A stretch of 17,114 nucleotides of DNA from Actinomycetota bacterium (GTDB lineage: Bacteria > Actinomycetota > UBA4738), in NCBI GenBank assembly GCA_005885015.1, contig VAYG01000020.1:20601-37714 (forward strand), given 5' to 3'. Below the pieces are notes generated by a model. That model saw only the letters and a program-made list of their open reading frames with translations. It was not told where the DNA came from and searched no databases. Position numbers and translations under genes: made by a program. Position 1 is the first letter of the stretch. The number at the start of each line of letters is the position of its first letter. This document shows positions 5,795-12,905 of the stretch, in pieces.

Positions 5795-6160
5795 GTGTTC
5801 AACATCGGCCCGACCGAGCTCATCGTCATCCTCGTCATCGCGCTGATCGTGTTCGGGCCCAAGCGATTGCCGGAGATCAGCAAGACCGTGGGCAAGAGCT
5901 TGCGAGAGTTCCGAAAGGCCACCGAAGGCATCCGCGGGCAGATCGAGGAGGGGCTCAGCGGCGACGAGGAGGACGAGGAACAGGAAACGGCGACGGGCCA
6001 GCCCGGCGACACGCCTTCCACCGGGACGGTCCCCCAGGCCGAGCAGCCCGAGCAGCCCGACACAACGCCGTTCATCGAGACGGTCCCCCAGGCCAACCAG
6101 CCCGAACAGGCCGACGGTTCGGATCCGGCAAGCCCCAACGGCGCGAGCGCCGCCAGCTAG
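5795..6160 (+). CDS. tatA: Sec-independent protein translocase subunit TatA
   Basis: TatA oligomers form the conduit through which the twin-arginine system exports folded proteins across the cytoplasmic membrane. Residues 1-21 (MFNIGPTELIVILVIALIVF) are the short membrane helix. FGPKRLPEI is the hinge with the FGP hallmark, and SKTVGKSLREFRKATEGIRGQI is the amphipathic helix. TatA is preferred over TatB because of the short FGPKRLPE hinge and its place just before tatC. GTG 5795 is fixed by GGGAGG at 5784-5789, five bases upstream, one of the few clear ribosome-binding sites in this window. The C-terminal half is an acidic, Pro/Gln-rich, probably disordered tail with an 18-residue near-repeat. 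TAGACT at 5737-5742 is a possible -10 box, inside the end of the previous gene. Confidence 0.93.
   Translation: MFNIGPTELIVILVIALIVFGPKRLPEISKTVGKSLREFRKATEGIRGQIEEGLSGDEEDEEQETATGQPGDTPSTGTVPQAEQPEQPDTTPFIETVPQANQPEQADGSDPASPNGASAAS
6025..6094 (+). repeat. Direct repeat inside the tatA tail, 54-base period
   Basis: The 16-mer GACGGTCCCCCAGGCC occurs at 6025-6040 and again at 6079-6094, 54 bases (18 codons) apart. The protein repeat is TVPQAEQPEQPD, then a spacer, then TVPQANQPEQAD. The exact DNA match suggests a fairly recent in-frame duplication in a tail that tolerates length change. Confidence 0.65.
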
Positions 6161-6205
6161 GCCGGTGCCGCCGCGCGTCCCTGAAGCCGAAGGCAGGTTG
6201 ATCCG

Positions 6206-6988
6206 GTGGCGTTGAACCTTCGCCGCTTCCGCCGTTCCCGTGATCCCGAGGGAACCATGACCGTGGTGGAGCATCTCACCGAGCTCCGCCAGCGGGTAGT
6301 GAAATCGATCCTCGCCGTGCTCGTGGGCATGACCGTCGGTTGGTTCTTGTACCGCCCCGTCTTCAACCTGATGTCCAACCCCTTCTGCGACTTCATGCGG
6401 ACACACCCTCAGCTGGCGATCGATCCGAAGGACCCCTGCAAGCTCGTGTACCTGTCGGTAACCGAGCCGTTCATCACCAAGATCAAGGTGGTCGCCTTCC
6501 TCGGGGTTGGCCTGGCGCTCCCACTGGTGCTGTATCAGCTGTGGCGGTTCATCACCCCGGGCCTCACGTCGCGCGAGCGGCGCTTCTCCGTCCCTTTCGT
6601 GGTGTCCTCCATGGTCCTGTTCGCGCTCGGTGGTTGGTTCGCCATGCTCACGCTGCCGAAGGGCCTCGCCTTCCTCCTGGGATTCGCCGGGACCGAGCGG
6701 GTCCAGGCCGTGCTGTCGATCGGGAAATACCTCGGCTTCGTCATGTTGCTGATCATGGCGTTCGGGGCGTGCTTCGAGTTCCCCCTGATCCTGATCTCTC
6801 TGACGATGGTCGGGGTCTTGTCGAGCAGGCAGCTGCGCGACTGGCGCCGCTACGCGCTGGTGGTCATCGCCATCGTCGCGGCGGTGGTCACTCCCAGCCA
6901 GGACTGGTTCACCATGTCGGCGCTCATGGTGCCCCTGATAATCTTCTACGAGCTCTCCATCCTGATCTCGCGACTACTCAAGAAATAA
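6206..6988 (+). CDS. tatC: Sec-independent protein translocase TatC
   Basis: TatC is the polytopic receptor for twin-arginine signal peptides. The 260-residue protein has the expected six hydrophobic segments. Family landmarks are TVVEHLTELRQRVVKS at the cytoplasmic N-terminus, SVTEPFITKIKV with Glu87 (equivalent to E. coli Glu103), PLVLYQLWRFITPGLTSRERR, FEFPLILISLTMVG with Glu191 (equivalent to Glu170), and VVTPSQDWFTM with Asp233 (equivalent to Asp211). GTG 6206 is used, with an AGGCAGG purine stretch at 6191-6197. It lies 45 bases after tatA, probably in one transcript. No tatB is recognisable here; in actinobacteria it is usually encoded elsewhere. Confidence 0.97.
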   Translation: MALNLRRFRRSRDPEGTMTVVEHLTELRQRVVKSILAVLVGMTVGWFLYRPVFNLMSNPFCDFMRTHPQLAIDPKDPCKLVYLSVTEPFITKIKVVAFLGVGLALPLVLYQLWRFITPGLTSRERRFSVPFVVSSMVLFALGGWFAMLTLPKGLAFLLGFAGTERVQAVLSIGKYLGFVMLLIMAFGACFEFPLILISLTMVGVLSSRQLRDWRRYALVVIAIVAAVVTPSQDWFTMSALMVPLIIFYELSILISRLLKK

Positions 6989-7005
6989 CGAAGGGGACTT
7001 TTCGT

Positions 7006-7746
7006 ATGGCGATCAAGAGCAAGGGGCGAACGCGCGGCGGTCGGGCGGTGGCGGCGGCTCCCCGCCGCGGGCTCGTCGTCCGCAAGCCACCCATCTGGCG
7101 CCGCGTCTGGGTCTGGATCCTCGTCGGGGTGCTGGCCCTCGGCGGGATCCTGTTCGGGTTGTTCTCCTGGATGCATTCACGCGACGTCAAGGCAACCAGG
7201 GCTCGGGAGACGCTGGCCATCCAGAAGGTCCTCAACCAGCTCCGGTCCGCCCTGCCAGACGATCGACGCCCCGTCCCCCCTGACGTCGTGGTGATCTTCC
7301 CCTCGGTGACCGACGATCTGCAGAAGATCGGGACCGACATCAAGGGGAACGCGATCATCACCCGGGGCCGGGAGATCAGGGAACAGGCCACCGCGTCGCT
7401 CAGGAGGATCCAGGCCATCCGGATCGACCGCCTGGTCCCCGCCGAGTTCAGGGCCGACCAGGCAACGGTCACCGACGCCATGTTCCTGATTGCCCGGGCG
7501 GTCGGGCTGTACGAGCAGATCGGACGCATCGTCGAGATCTCGGAGGACGTCCCTCGCGCGGACCAGCTGTCCCTGATCCAGCAGGCCACCCGGCTCACCC
7601 AGCAATCGGGGGGCTTGTTCGACGCCGGGTACCGGAAGATCGTCCACCTGGCCAACGAGTTCGGCGTGTCGGTGACGATCCCGTTCAGCCCGCCTCCACC
7701 CCGGGCGTCGCCCTCGCCGATCCCGTCGGCCTCGCCGTCACGGTAA
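7006..7746 (+). CDS. Membrane-anchored protein with Pro/Ser-rich tail, unknown function
   Basis: The 246-residue product begins with a basic cytoplasmic stretch (about 1-32, many Arg/Lys). One membrane helix follows at about 33-55 (VWVWILVGVLALGGILFGLF), then a mostly helical, presumably external domain (about 60-225), and a tail of prolines and serines ending PSPIPSASPSR. Lack of a cleavage motif suggests it stays anchored by its N-terminal helix. ATG 7006 is supported by AAGGGGA at 6991-6997, 8 bases upstream, and a gap of only 17 bases after tatC, so the two are almost certainly cotranscribed. I do not recognise a family. A link to Tat export is inferred from the operon alone. The next gene starts 4 bases after its stop. 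Confidence 0.85.
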   Translation: MAIKSKGRTRGGRAVAAAPRRGLVVRKPPIWRRVWVWILVGVLALGGILFGLFSWMHSRDVKATRARETLAIQKVLNQLRSALPDDRRPVPPDVVVIFPSVTDDLQKIGTDIKGNAIITRGREIREQATASLRRIQAIRIDRLVPAEFRADQATVTDAMFLIARAVGLYEQIGRIVEISEDVPRADQLSLIQQATRLTQQSGGLFDAGYRKIVHLANEFGVSVTIPFSPPPPRASPSPIPSASPSR

Positions 7747-7750
7747 GGGG

Positions 7751-8665
7751 ATGACGGGCTCGGCGGTGGTCGCCGTCGTGGCCAACCCGACCTCCGGACG
7801 GGGGAAGGGCGCGAAGCTCATCCCGAAGGTCGACGCCCTGCTTCGGTCTCTGGACGTCTCCCACACCCTGGTCATCTGCGAGGGGCCAGATGATCCCGAG
7901 CGCCTGGCCCGGGACGCCGTGGAGCGAGGGGCGGACATCGTGGCCGCGTTGGGCGGCGACGGCCAGGTCGGAGCCTGCGCCAACGGCGTGATCGGAACCG
8001 GGGCGACCCTCGCCGTCATCCCGGCGGGCACCGGCAACGACTTCGCCCGCCACCTCGGGCTGGACCGCAAGGACCCCCTGGCCGCCACCCGCCTGCTCGC
8101 CGACCCACCCATCAGGAAGATCGACGTCGTCCGCATCGTGACCCCCCAGCACGAGCGGTACTTCGTGAACGTGGGCGGGGCGGGGTTCGACTCCGAGGTG
8201 AACGAGCACGCGAACAAGGTGCGCCGGCTTTCCGGCACCGCCAAGTACGTGTACTCGACGTTCGTCACCCTGGCCAGGTTCGCGGCCGACGATTTCACGG
8301 TGACGGTCGACGGCCGGTCCCACCCGTTCCGGGGGATGATGCTGGCCGTGGGCAACGCGAGCTCCTACGGCGGGGGGATGCTGGTGTGCCCGGACGCCCG
8401 GTCCGACGACGGCCTGCTCGACGTGTGCGTGATCCAGGAGCTGCCGAAGTGGCAGTTCGTCAAGACCTTCCCCAAGGTGTTCAAGGGCCGGCACGTGGAA
8501 CATCCCGCGGTGACCATGCTCCAAGGGCGGGAGATATCCATCTCGGCCGGGCGGCCCTTCCAAGTCTACGCGGACGGGGAGGCTGTGGGGACCCTCCCGG
8601 CCACGTTCACCGTCCTCCCCTCGGCCCTCCCCGTGGTGGCTCCGCCCGTCGAGGGCGCCCGGTGA
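7751..8665 (+). CDS. Diacylglycerol kinase family lipid kinase
   Basis: This is a member of the DagK/YegS/Rv2252 family, which transfers phosphate from ATP to diacylglycerol or related lipids at the membrane face. Seen: an N-terminal ANPTSGRGKG loop (11-20), the nucleotide-binding GGDGQ (68-72; the usual last residue is Thr), the second motif PAGTGNDFAR (91-100), and a C-terminal sandwich domain with YFVNVGGAGFDSEV and DGLLDVCVI. Length 304 is usual. ATG 7751 follows the preceding stop by 4 bases; the AAGGGG before it is immediately adjacent, too close for a standard ribosome-binding site. Coupled translation, or GTG 7766 as the true start, is possible. It overlaps the next gene by 4 bases. 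Exact lipid substrate unknown. Confidence 0.92.
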   Translation: MTGSAVVAVVANPTSGRGKGAKLIPKVDALLRSLDVSHTLVICEGPDDPERLARDAVERGADIVAALGGDGQVGACANGVIGTGATLAVIPAGTGNDFARHLGLDRKDPLAATRLLADPPIRKIDVVRIVTPQHERYFVNVGGAGFDSEVNEHANKVRRLSGTAKYVYSTFVTLARFAADDFTVTVDGRSHPFRGMMLAVGNASSYGGGMLVCPDARSDDGLLDVCVIQELPKWQFVKTFPKVFKGRHVEHPAVTMLQGREISISAGRPFQVYADGEAVGTLPATFTVLPSALPVVAPPVEGAR

Positions 8666-9396
8666 CCACGGGTCTGCTCCTCCTGCACGCCTTCCCCCTC
8701 GACGCCAGCATGTGGGAGCCGCAAGTCAGGTCGTTCGGAGCCGATGTCCGGGTGGTGGCGCCCGACGTGCCGGGGTTCGGCAAGCGCTCGCGCTCGGGAG
8801 GGCTGACCTCGATGGACGAGGGCGCCGACGTCGCGGCCGAGGAGCTGAGCGCGGCCGGCGTGGACGGGGCGGTCGTGTGCGGCCTGTCCATGGGAGGCTA
8901 TGTGGCGTTCTCCTTCTGGCGACGCCACCGGGACCGCGTGCGTGGCCTGGTGCTGGCGAACACCAGGGCCGGCGCCGACGACGAGGCGGGGAAGGAGCGG
9001 CGCCGGGCGCTCGCCGCCCGGTTGGGCAGCGGCTTCCTGGTCGAGAACCCGCCGCCCCTGTTGTCCGCCACCGCCTCACAGGAGCTCTGGACCAGGGTCA
9101 GGGAGATCATCCGGGTCCAGCCAGCGGAGGGCATCGCCGCCGCCTCCCTGGCCATGGCGAACCGGCCGGATTCCACACCCGATCTGGGAGGGATCGACGT
9201 CCCGACGCTGGTCGTCACGTCGACCGGAGACACGCTCATCCCGCCAGAGGCGACCTCTCCGATGGCGGAACAGATCCCCGGGGCGATGCTGGAGACCATC
9301 GAGGGCGCGGGGCACCTCTCCAACCTGGAGGCGCCCGAGGAGTTCGATCGGTTCCTCCGCGAGCACCTTCTCCGATGCGGACTCTCCTTCGGCTGA
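8662..9396 (+). CDS. Alpha/beta-fold hydrolase
   Basis: The 244-residue protein has the standard alpha/beta-hydrolase order. LLLLHAFPLDASMW (about 5-18) provides the oxyanion-hole loop, VVCGLSMGGYVAF holds the nucleophile Ser76 in GxSxG form, TSTGDTLIPP holds Asp190, and EGAGHLSNLEAPEEF holds His218. The spacing fits a complete Ser-Asp-His triad. No signal peptide is present, so it should be cytoplasmic. GTG 8662 overlaps the kinase stop as GTGA, a strong sign of translational coupling. A longer upstream frame is a shadow of the kinase gene. Esterase, lactonase or lysophospholipase activity is conceivable; the pairing with a lipid kinase hints at a lipid substrate, but this is inference. Confidence 0.88.
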   Translation: MTTGLLLLHAFPLDASMWEPQVRSFGADVRVVAPDVPGFGKRSRSGGLTSMDEGADVAAEELSAAGVDGAVVCGLSMGGYVAFSFWRRHRDRVRGLVLANTRAGADDEAGKERRRALAARLGSGFLVENPPPLLSATASQELWTRVREIIRVQPAEGIAAASLAMANRPDSTPDLGGIDVPTLVVTSTGDTLIPPEATSPMAEQIPGAMLETIEGAGHLSNLEAPEEFDRFLREHLLRCGLSFG

Positions 9397-9434
9397 GCGC
9401 ACCGACCGGCGTATCCTCCTCCGGCACCACCTTG

Positions 9435-9440
9435 TATACT
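9435..9440 (+). promoter_or_regulatory. -10 box (TATACT) for leaderless ArsR-like gene
   Basis: TATACT matches the consensus in five of six positions, ends 7 bases before ATG 9448, and is preceded by TTG. No Shine-Dalgarno sequence lies in between. It is overlapped by the palindrome at 9436-9459. Confidence 0.55.
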
Positions 9441-9459
9441 TCGGCAGATGCCGAACTAT
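9436..9459. promoter_or_regulatory. Palindromic candidate operator over promoter and start of the ArsR-like gene
   Basis: ATACTTCGGC (9436-9445) and GCCGAACTAT (9450-9459) are inverted copies matching at 9 of 10 positions around a 4-base centre AGAT. The palindrome covers most of the -10 box, the predicted transcription start and the ATG at 9448. Binding of a homodimeric regulator here would block its own transcription, so autorepression by the downstream gene is the simplest reading. An RNA hairpin is also possible but would start at or before +1. Confidence 0.55.
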
Positions 9460-10182
9460 GGAATGCGGTCCTCCGACCCGCTCGCATCGACGGCGAGCCT
9501 CATTGCCGACCCAAGCCGCGCGTCAATGCTCGTCGTCTTAGCCGAGGCTGGCCCACTGGCCGTCAGCGACCTCGCTGCTGTTGCGCGCGTAACCGCGCAG
9601 ACGGCCAGCGAACATCTAGCAAGGCTCGCCGAAGGCGGCCTGGTTGTCCGTCAGCAGACGAGCCGATTCCATCGGTATGGGCTTGCCCACCCCGGCGTGT
9701 CCGAGGCGCTGGTAGCTCTGAGGAAACTCACTGCTCCAGTGGACTCGACCGCGGCACTGGCAGCTGCGCCGAGGGCCCCATTCGCTGCCGAGCTGGCTGC
9801 TCGCTCTTGCTATGACCACTTGGCGGGCCGCCTTGGGGTTGAAGTGACCGACGCGCTGGTTCGCGATCGATTGATCCGTAGGGAGAGCTGGAACCCCGGT
9901 CCCACCAGGAGCGGAAGCTACCGCCTGACCAAGAACGGAATTGAGTTCCTCGATTCGCTCGGCATCGTCTCCGCTGAGCTGCGCAGCCTGCGCCGTTCCT
10001 TCGCCCACCCCTGCATGGATCGGACCGAGCGGCGGCCGCATCTCGGGGGAGCGCTGGGTGCGGCCATCGCCACCCGGTTGATGGAGCTGCGCTGGATCGA
10101 GCGGCTGCCGGAGGGCCGGGCTGTGCGGATCACGAAGGCCGGAGGGGCCGGTCTTCGGGAGCGGTTCGGCATCGACCCGTGA
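9448..10182 (+). CDS. ArsR-like winged-helix transcriptional regulator
   Basis: Residues about 15-90 form an ArsR-type winged helix: LIADPSRASMLVVLAEAG, then LAAVARVTAQTASEHLARLAEGGLV as the helix-turn-helix, then a wing with RFHRYGLA. The C-terminal half contains RSCYDHLAGRLG (Cys121, His124) and FAHPCMDRTERRPHLGGALG (Cys189, His198), a pair of blocks shared with a large subgroup of ArsR-like proteins. The conserved Cys/His could bind a metal or sense thiol state, but this is not shown. Codon use in the first two-thirds is atypical here (TTA at 9538-9540, CTA, GTA, several AT-ending codons), while the 3' part resembles its neighbours. That suggests acquisition or a mosaic origin. ATG 9448 is preferred from the -10 spacing; ATG 9463 is an alternative. 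It has its own promoter and is not fused to helY. Confidence 0.88.
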   Translation: MPNYGMRSSDPLASTASLIADPSRASMLVVLAEAGPLAVSDLAAVARVTAQTASEHLARLAEGGLVVRQQTSRFHRYGLAHPGVSEALVALRKLTAPVDSTAALAAAPRAPFAAELAARSCYDHLAGRLGVEVTDALVRDRLIRRESWNPGPTRSGSYRLTKNGIEFLDSLGIVSAELRSLRRSFAHPCMDRTERRPHLGGALGAAIATRLMELRWIERLPEGRAVRITKAGGAGLRERFGIDP

Positions 10183-10197
10183 GTCAGCTCGGCCAGC

Positions 10198-10203
10198 GAT
10201 ACT
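10198..10203 (+). promoter_or_regulatory. -10 box (GATACT) for leaderless helY
   Basis: GATACT ends 7 bases before GTG 10211, with no Shine-Dalgarno sequence between. Eight bases upstream of the box lies GAGTCAGCT (10181-10189), which shares the GTCAG core with the PafBC-dependent promoter element TTGTCRGTG at the right spacing but matches only 5 of 9 positions. Confidence 0.5.
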
Positions 10204-10210
10204 GGTCCGA

Positions 10211-12880
10211 GTGACCACCGTCGAGCGCTTCGCCGAGCGATACCCGTTCCCCCTGGACGACTACCAGGTCCGGGCCGCCCAGGCGCTGGAGTCCGGGGAG
10301 TCCGTGCTGGTGGCGGCACCCACCGGCTCGGGCAAGACCGTCGTCGCCGAGTTCGCCGTGGAACGGGCCCTGTCCCACCATCGGAAGGCCTTCTACACGA
10401 CGCCCCTCAAGGCCCTGTCGAACCAGAAGTTCGGAGACTTCGGGCGCCGGTACGGCCAGTCCAGGGTCGGTCTCCTGACCGGAGACAACTCGATCAACTC
10501 CGAGGCTGCCGTCGTGGTCATGACCACCGAGGTCCTCCGCAACATGCTCTACGAGAACAGCCCGACGCTGGAGGGCTTGGAGGTGGTCGTCCTGGACGAG
10601 GTGCACTACCTCCAGGACCCCTACCGGGGCGCGGTGTGGGAGGAGGTGCTCATCCACCTCCCGCTCTCCGTTGCGGTGGTCTGCCTGTCGGCCACGGTGT
10701 CCAACGCCGAGGAGTTCGGCGAATGGATCGGGGCCCTGCGGGGGCCGACCCGGGTGGTCATCGAGGAACGCCGGCCCGTCCCGCTCCGGAACCTCTACCT
10801 GGTGGGCCGGGATCTCCACGACATGCACGTCGAGCAGGGTGGCCGGCTCATCCCGAACCCCTACCTGGTCTCGCTCTCCCAGCGCGAGATCCGGGTCCGG
10901 GAGTGGAAGCCCCGAGCCGGCGCCAAGTACGGGCGGAGCCTGACCGCACGCATCGAGCGGCCCCGCGAGGGGCATCGTCGCGTCTACGTCCCCCGCCGGG
11001 AGGAGGTGGTGACCCTCCTCCGGGAGCAGGGCATGCTTCCGGCCATCTACTTCGTGTTCAGCCGGGCCGGCTGCGACGCGAGCGTCCGGTACGTGATGGA
11101 AGCCGGCCTCCGGCTCACGTCGCGGGAGGAGTCCGACCGAATCCTGGAGTTCGTGGACGGGCAGGTCTCCTGGATCGACGAGGGAGAGCTCGCCTCCCTG
11201 GGCTTCTTCGAGCTCCGCGAAGCCCTGGCGGCCGGGGTCGCCGCCCACCACGCCGGGATGTTGCCCGTGTTCAAGGAAGCGGTGGAGCGGCTCTTCCAGC
11301 AGGGTCTGATCAAGGTGGTCTTCGCCACCGAGACGCTGTCCCTGGGGATCAACATGCCCGCCAAGACCGTGGTCATCGAGGACTTGTGGAAGTTCTCCGG
11401 TGAGCGCCACGAGCTCCTGACGCCGGGCGAGTACACCCAGCTCACCGGGCGAGCCGGGCGCAGGGGGATCGACCCCCTCGGGAACGCGGTGGTCCTGTAC
11501 CAGCGGCAGGTGCCCTTCGAGCGGGTCGCGGGGCTGGCCTCCACCCGCACCTACGAGCTGCGGTCCTCGTTCCGCCCCTCCTACAACATGACGGTCAACC
11601 TCGTGCGGAACTACACGAGGGAGGAGGCCCGCCACCTCCTCAACTCCTCCTTCGGCCAGTTCCTGGCCGACCGAGGGGTGGTCACCCTGGAACGACAGCT
11701 CGAGCGGGACCGCGCGTACCTCGACGGCTACCGGCGCTCGATGGCCTGCGACCGTGGCGACTTCGCCGAGTACTGGGGCCTTCGGACCCAGGCCGGCAGG
11801 ATCCGGGAGGAGGGTCGAAGGAGCACCCAGCGCGAGCGGGAGAGCGCCGCTCGCCAGGCCATCGCCGGGCTCCGTCCGGGCGACGTGATCTACCTTCCGT
11901 CCAGCCGCCGCCGCGGGCTGGCCGTGGTCCTGTCAACCCGAGAGGGGCGACCAACCGTCCTCACCGAAGAGCGCCGATACTTCCGCCTCGGTCTGCGGGA
12001 CTTCGAGGAACCGCCCGCTCCGCTGGCCAGGATCGACCTCCCCAGGAGCGGCAGCGCCCGCAGCGCCAGGTATCGGCGGGACCTGGCAGCCCGGCTGGCC
12101 ACGCTGAAGGTGCGCCCTCCGCGGCCGCGGGCAGCCAGGCCGGATCCCGATGCGGAGCGGCGAGCCCGGGCCTTGGAGCGTCAGGCCGCCGCCCATCCGT
12201 GCCACGGCTGCCCCGATCGGCCCCAGCACGAGCGGTGGGCGGAGCGGTCCTCCCGCCTCGAGCACGAGGTCGCGGGGCTGGAGCGACGCATCCGATCCCG
12301 GACCGAGACGCTCGGCCGGCAGTTCGATCGCGTGGTCGCCGTCCTCCAGGAGCTGGGCTACGTCCGAGGATTCGCCCTCACCGAGGCGGGGGACCGGCTC
12401 CGCCGGATCTACGCGGAGGGCGACATCCTGGTCGTCCAGGCCCTTCGTGACGGGTTGTTCGATGGCCTGTCAGCCTCGGAGCTGGCCGCGCTGGTGTCGG
12501 CGATCGTCTACGAGACGCGAGAGCGATTCCCCCGGCGGAGCGAGATCCCCACGCGCCTGCTCCGGGATCGCTTCCGCGCGATGTCTGGAGCGTGGGCGCG
12601 GGTGCGGCAGGTGGAGGAGGCCCACCAGGTGGAGCTGGTCCGCGAGCTCGACCCCGGCTTCATGTCCACGGTGTTCGACTGGGCGGAGGGCAAGCCCCTG
12701 GAGGACGTCCTGGCCGGGTCGGGCCTCACCCCCGGGGACTTCGTCCGGAGCTGCAAGCAGCTCCTGGACCTCCTGCGCCAGATCGAGGAGGTCGCGGGTC
12801 CCGTCCTGGGGGCCGTGGCCCGGGCTGCGCACGGCGCGGTGAACCGGAGCGTGGTGAGTTACACGGGCCTGGAGGGCTAG
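10211..12880 (+). CDS. helY: HelY-type DEAD/DEAH-box (Ski2-like) RNA helicase
   Basis: This is a large cytoplasmic ATP-dependent helicase of the Ski2/Mtr4 superfamily, 889 residues against about 906 in M. tuberculosis HelY. The N-terminal RecA domain has Walker A APTGSGKT (36-43), PLKALSNQK, LTGDNSINSEA, the Walker B/DEVH box (129-132) and SATVSN (160-165). The second RecA domain has YFVFSRAGCD, the AHHAGMLPVFKEAVE region, FATETLSLGINMPAKTVV and motif VI QLTGRAGRRGID. The C-terminal part contains the HPCHGCPDR cysteine motif, a charged helical arm and a DSHCT-like end. GTG 10211 starts the conserved N-terminus. Its place after the pafBC-tat block repeats the mycobacterial order. It converges with the YgfZ gene, 19 bases away. 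RNA unwinding is inferred from the superfamily. Confidence 0.95.
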   Translation: MTTVERFAERYPFPLDDYQVRAAQALESGESVLVAAPTGSGKTVVAEFAVERALSHHRKAFYTTPLKALSNQKFGDFGRRYGQSRVGLLTGDNSINSEAAVVVMTTEVLRNMLYENSPTLEGLEVVVLDEVHYLQDPYRGAVWEEVLIHLPLSVAVVCLSATVSNAEEFGEWIGALRGPTRVVIEERRPVPLRNLYLVGRDLHDMHVEQGGRLIPNPYLVSLSQREIRVREWKPRAGAKYGRSLTARIERPREGHRRVYVPRREEVVTLLREQGMLPAIYFVFSRAGCDASVRYVMEAGLRLTSREESDRILEFVDGQVSWIDEGELASLGFFELREALAAGVAAHHAGMLPVFKEAVERLFQQGLIKVVFATETLSLGINMPAKTVVIEDLWKFSGERHELLTPGEYTQLTGRAGRRGIDPLGNAVVLYQRQVPFERVAGLASTRTYELRSSFRPSYNMTVNLVRNYTREEARHLLNSSFGQFLADRGVVTLERQLERDRAYLDGYRRSMACDRGDFAEYWGLRTQAGRIREEGRRSTQRERESAARQAIAGLRPGDVIYLPSSRRRGLAVVLSTREGRPTVLTEERRYFRLGLRDFEEPPAPLARIDLPRSGSARSARYRRDLAARLATLKVRPPRPRAARPDPDAERRARALERQAAAHPCHGCPDRPQHERWAERSSRLEHEVAGLERRIRSRTETLGRQFDRVVAVLQELGYVRGFALTEAGDRLRRIYAEGDILVVQALRDGLFDGLSASELAALVSAIVYETRERFPRRSEIPTRLLRDRFRAMSGAWARVRQVEEAHQVELVRELDPGFMSTVFDWAEGKPLEDVLAGSGLTPGDFVRSCKQLLDLLRQIEEVAGPVLGAVARAAHGAVNRSVVSYTGLEG

Positions 12881-12905
12881 GGGCGGGGCTATGCCAGGGC
12901 TAGGG
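12873..12905. repeat. Ten-base direct repeat carrying both convergent stop codons
   Basis: AGGGCTAGGG occurs at 12873-12882 and 12896-12905. The first copy contains the helY stop TAG (plus strand). The second contains the YgfZ-gene stop (CTA, read TAG on the minus strand). No hairpin terminator is visible in the 17 bases between the two gene ends outside the repeats. Confidence 0.5.
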
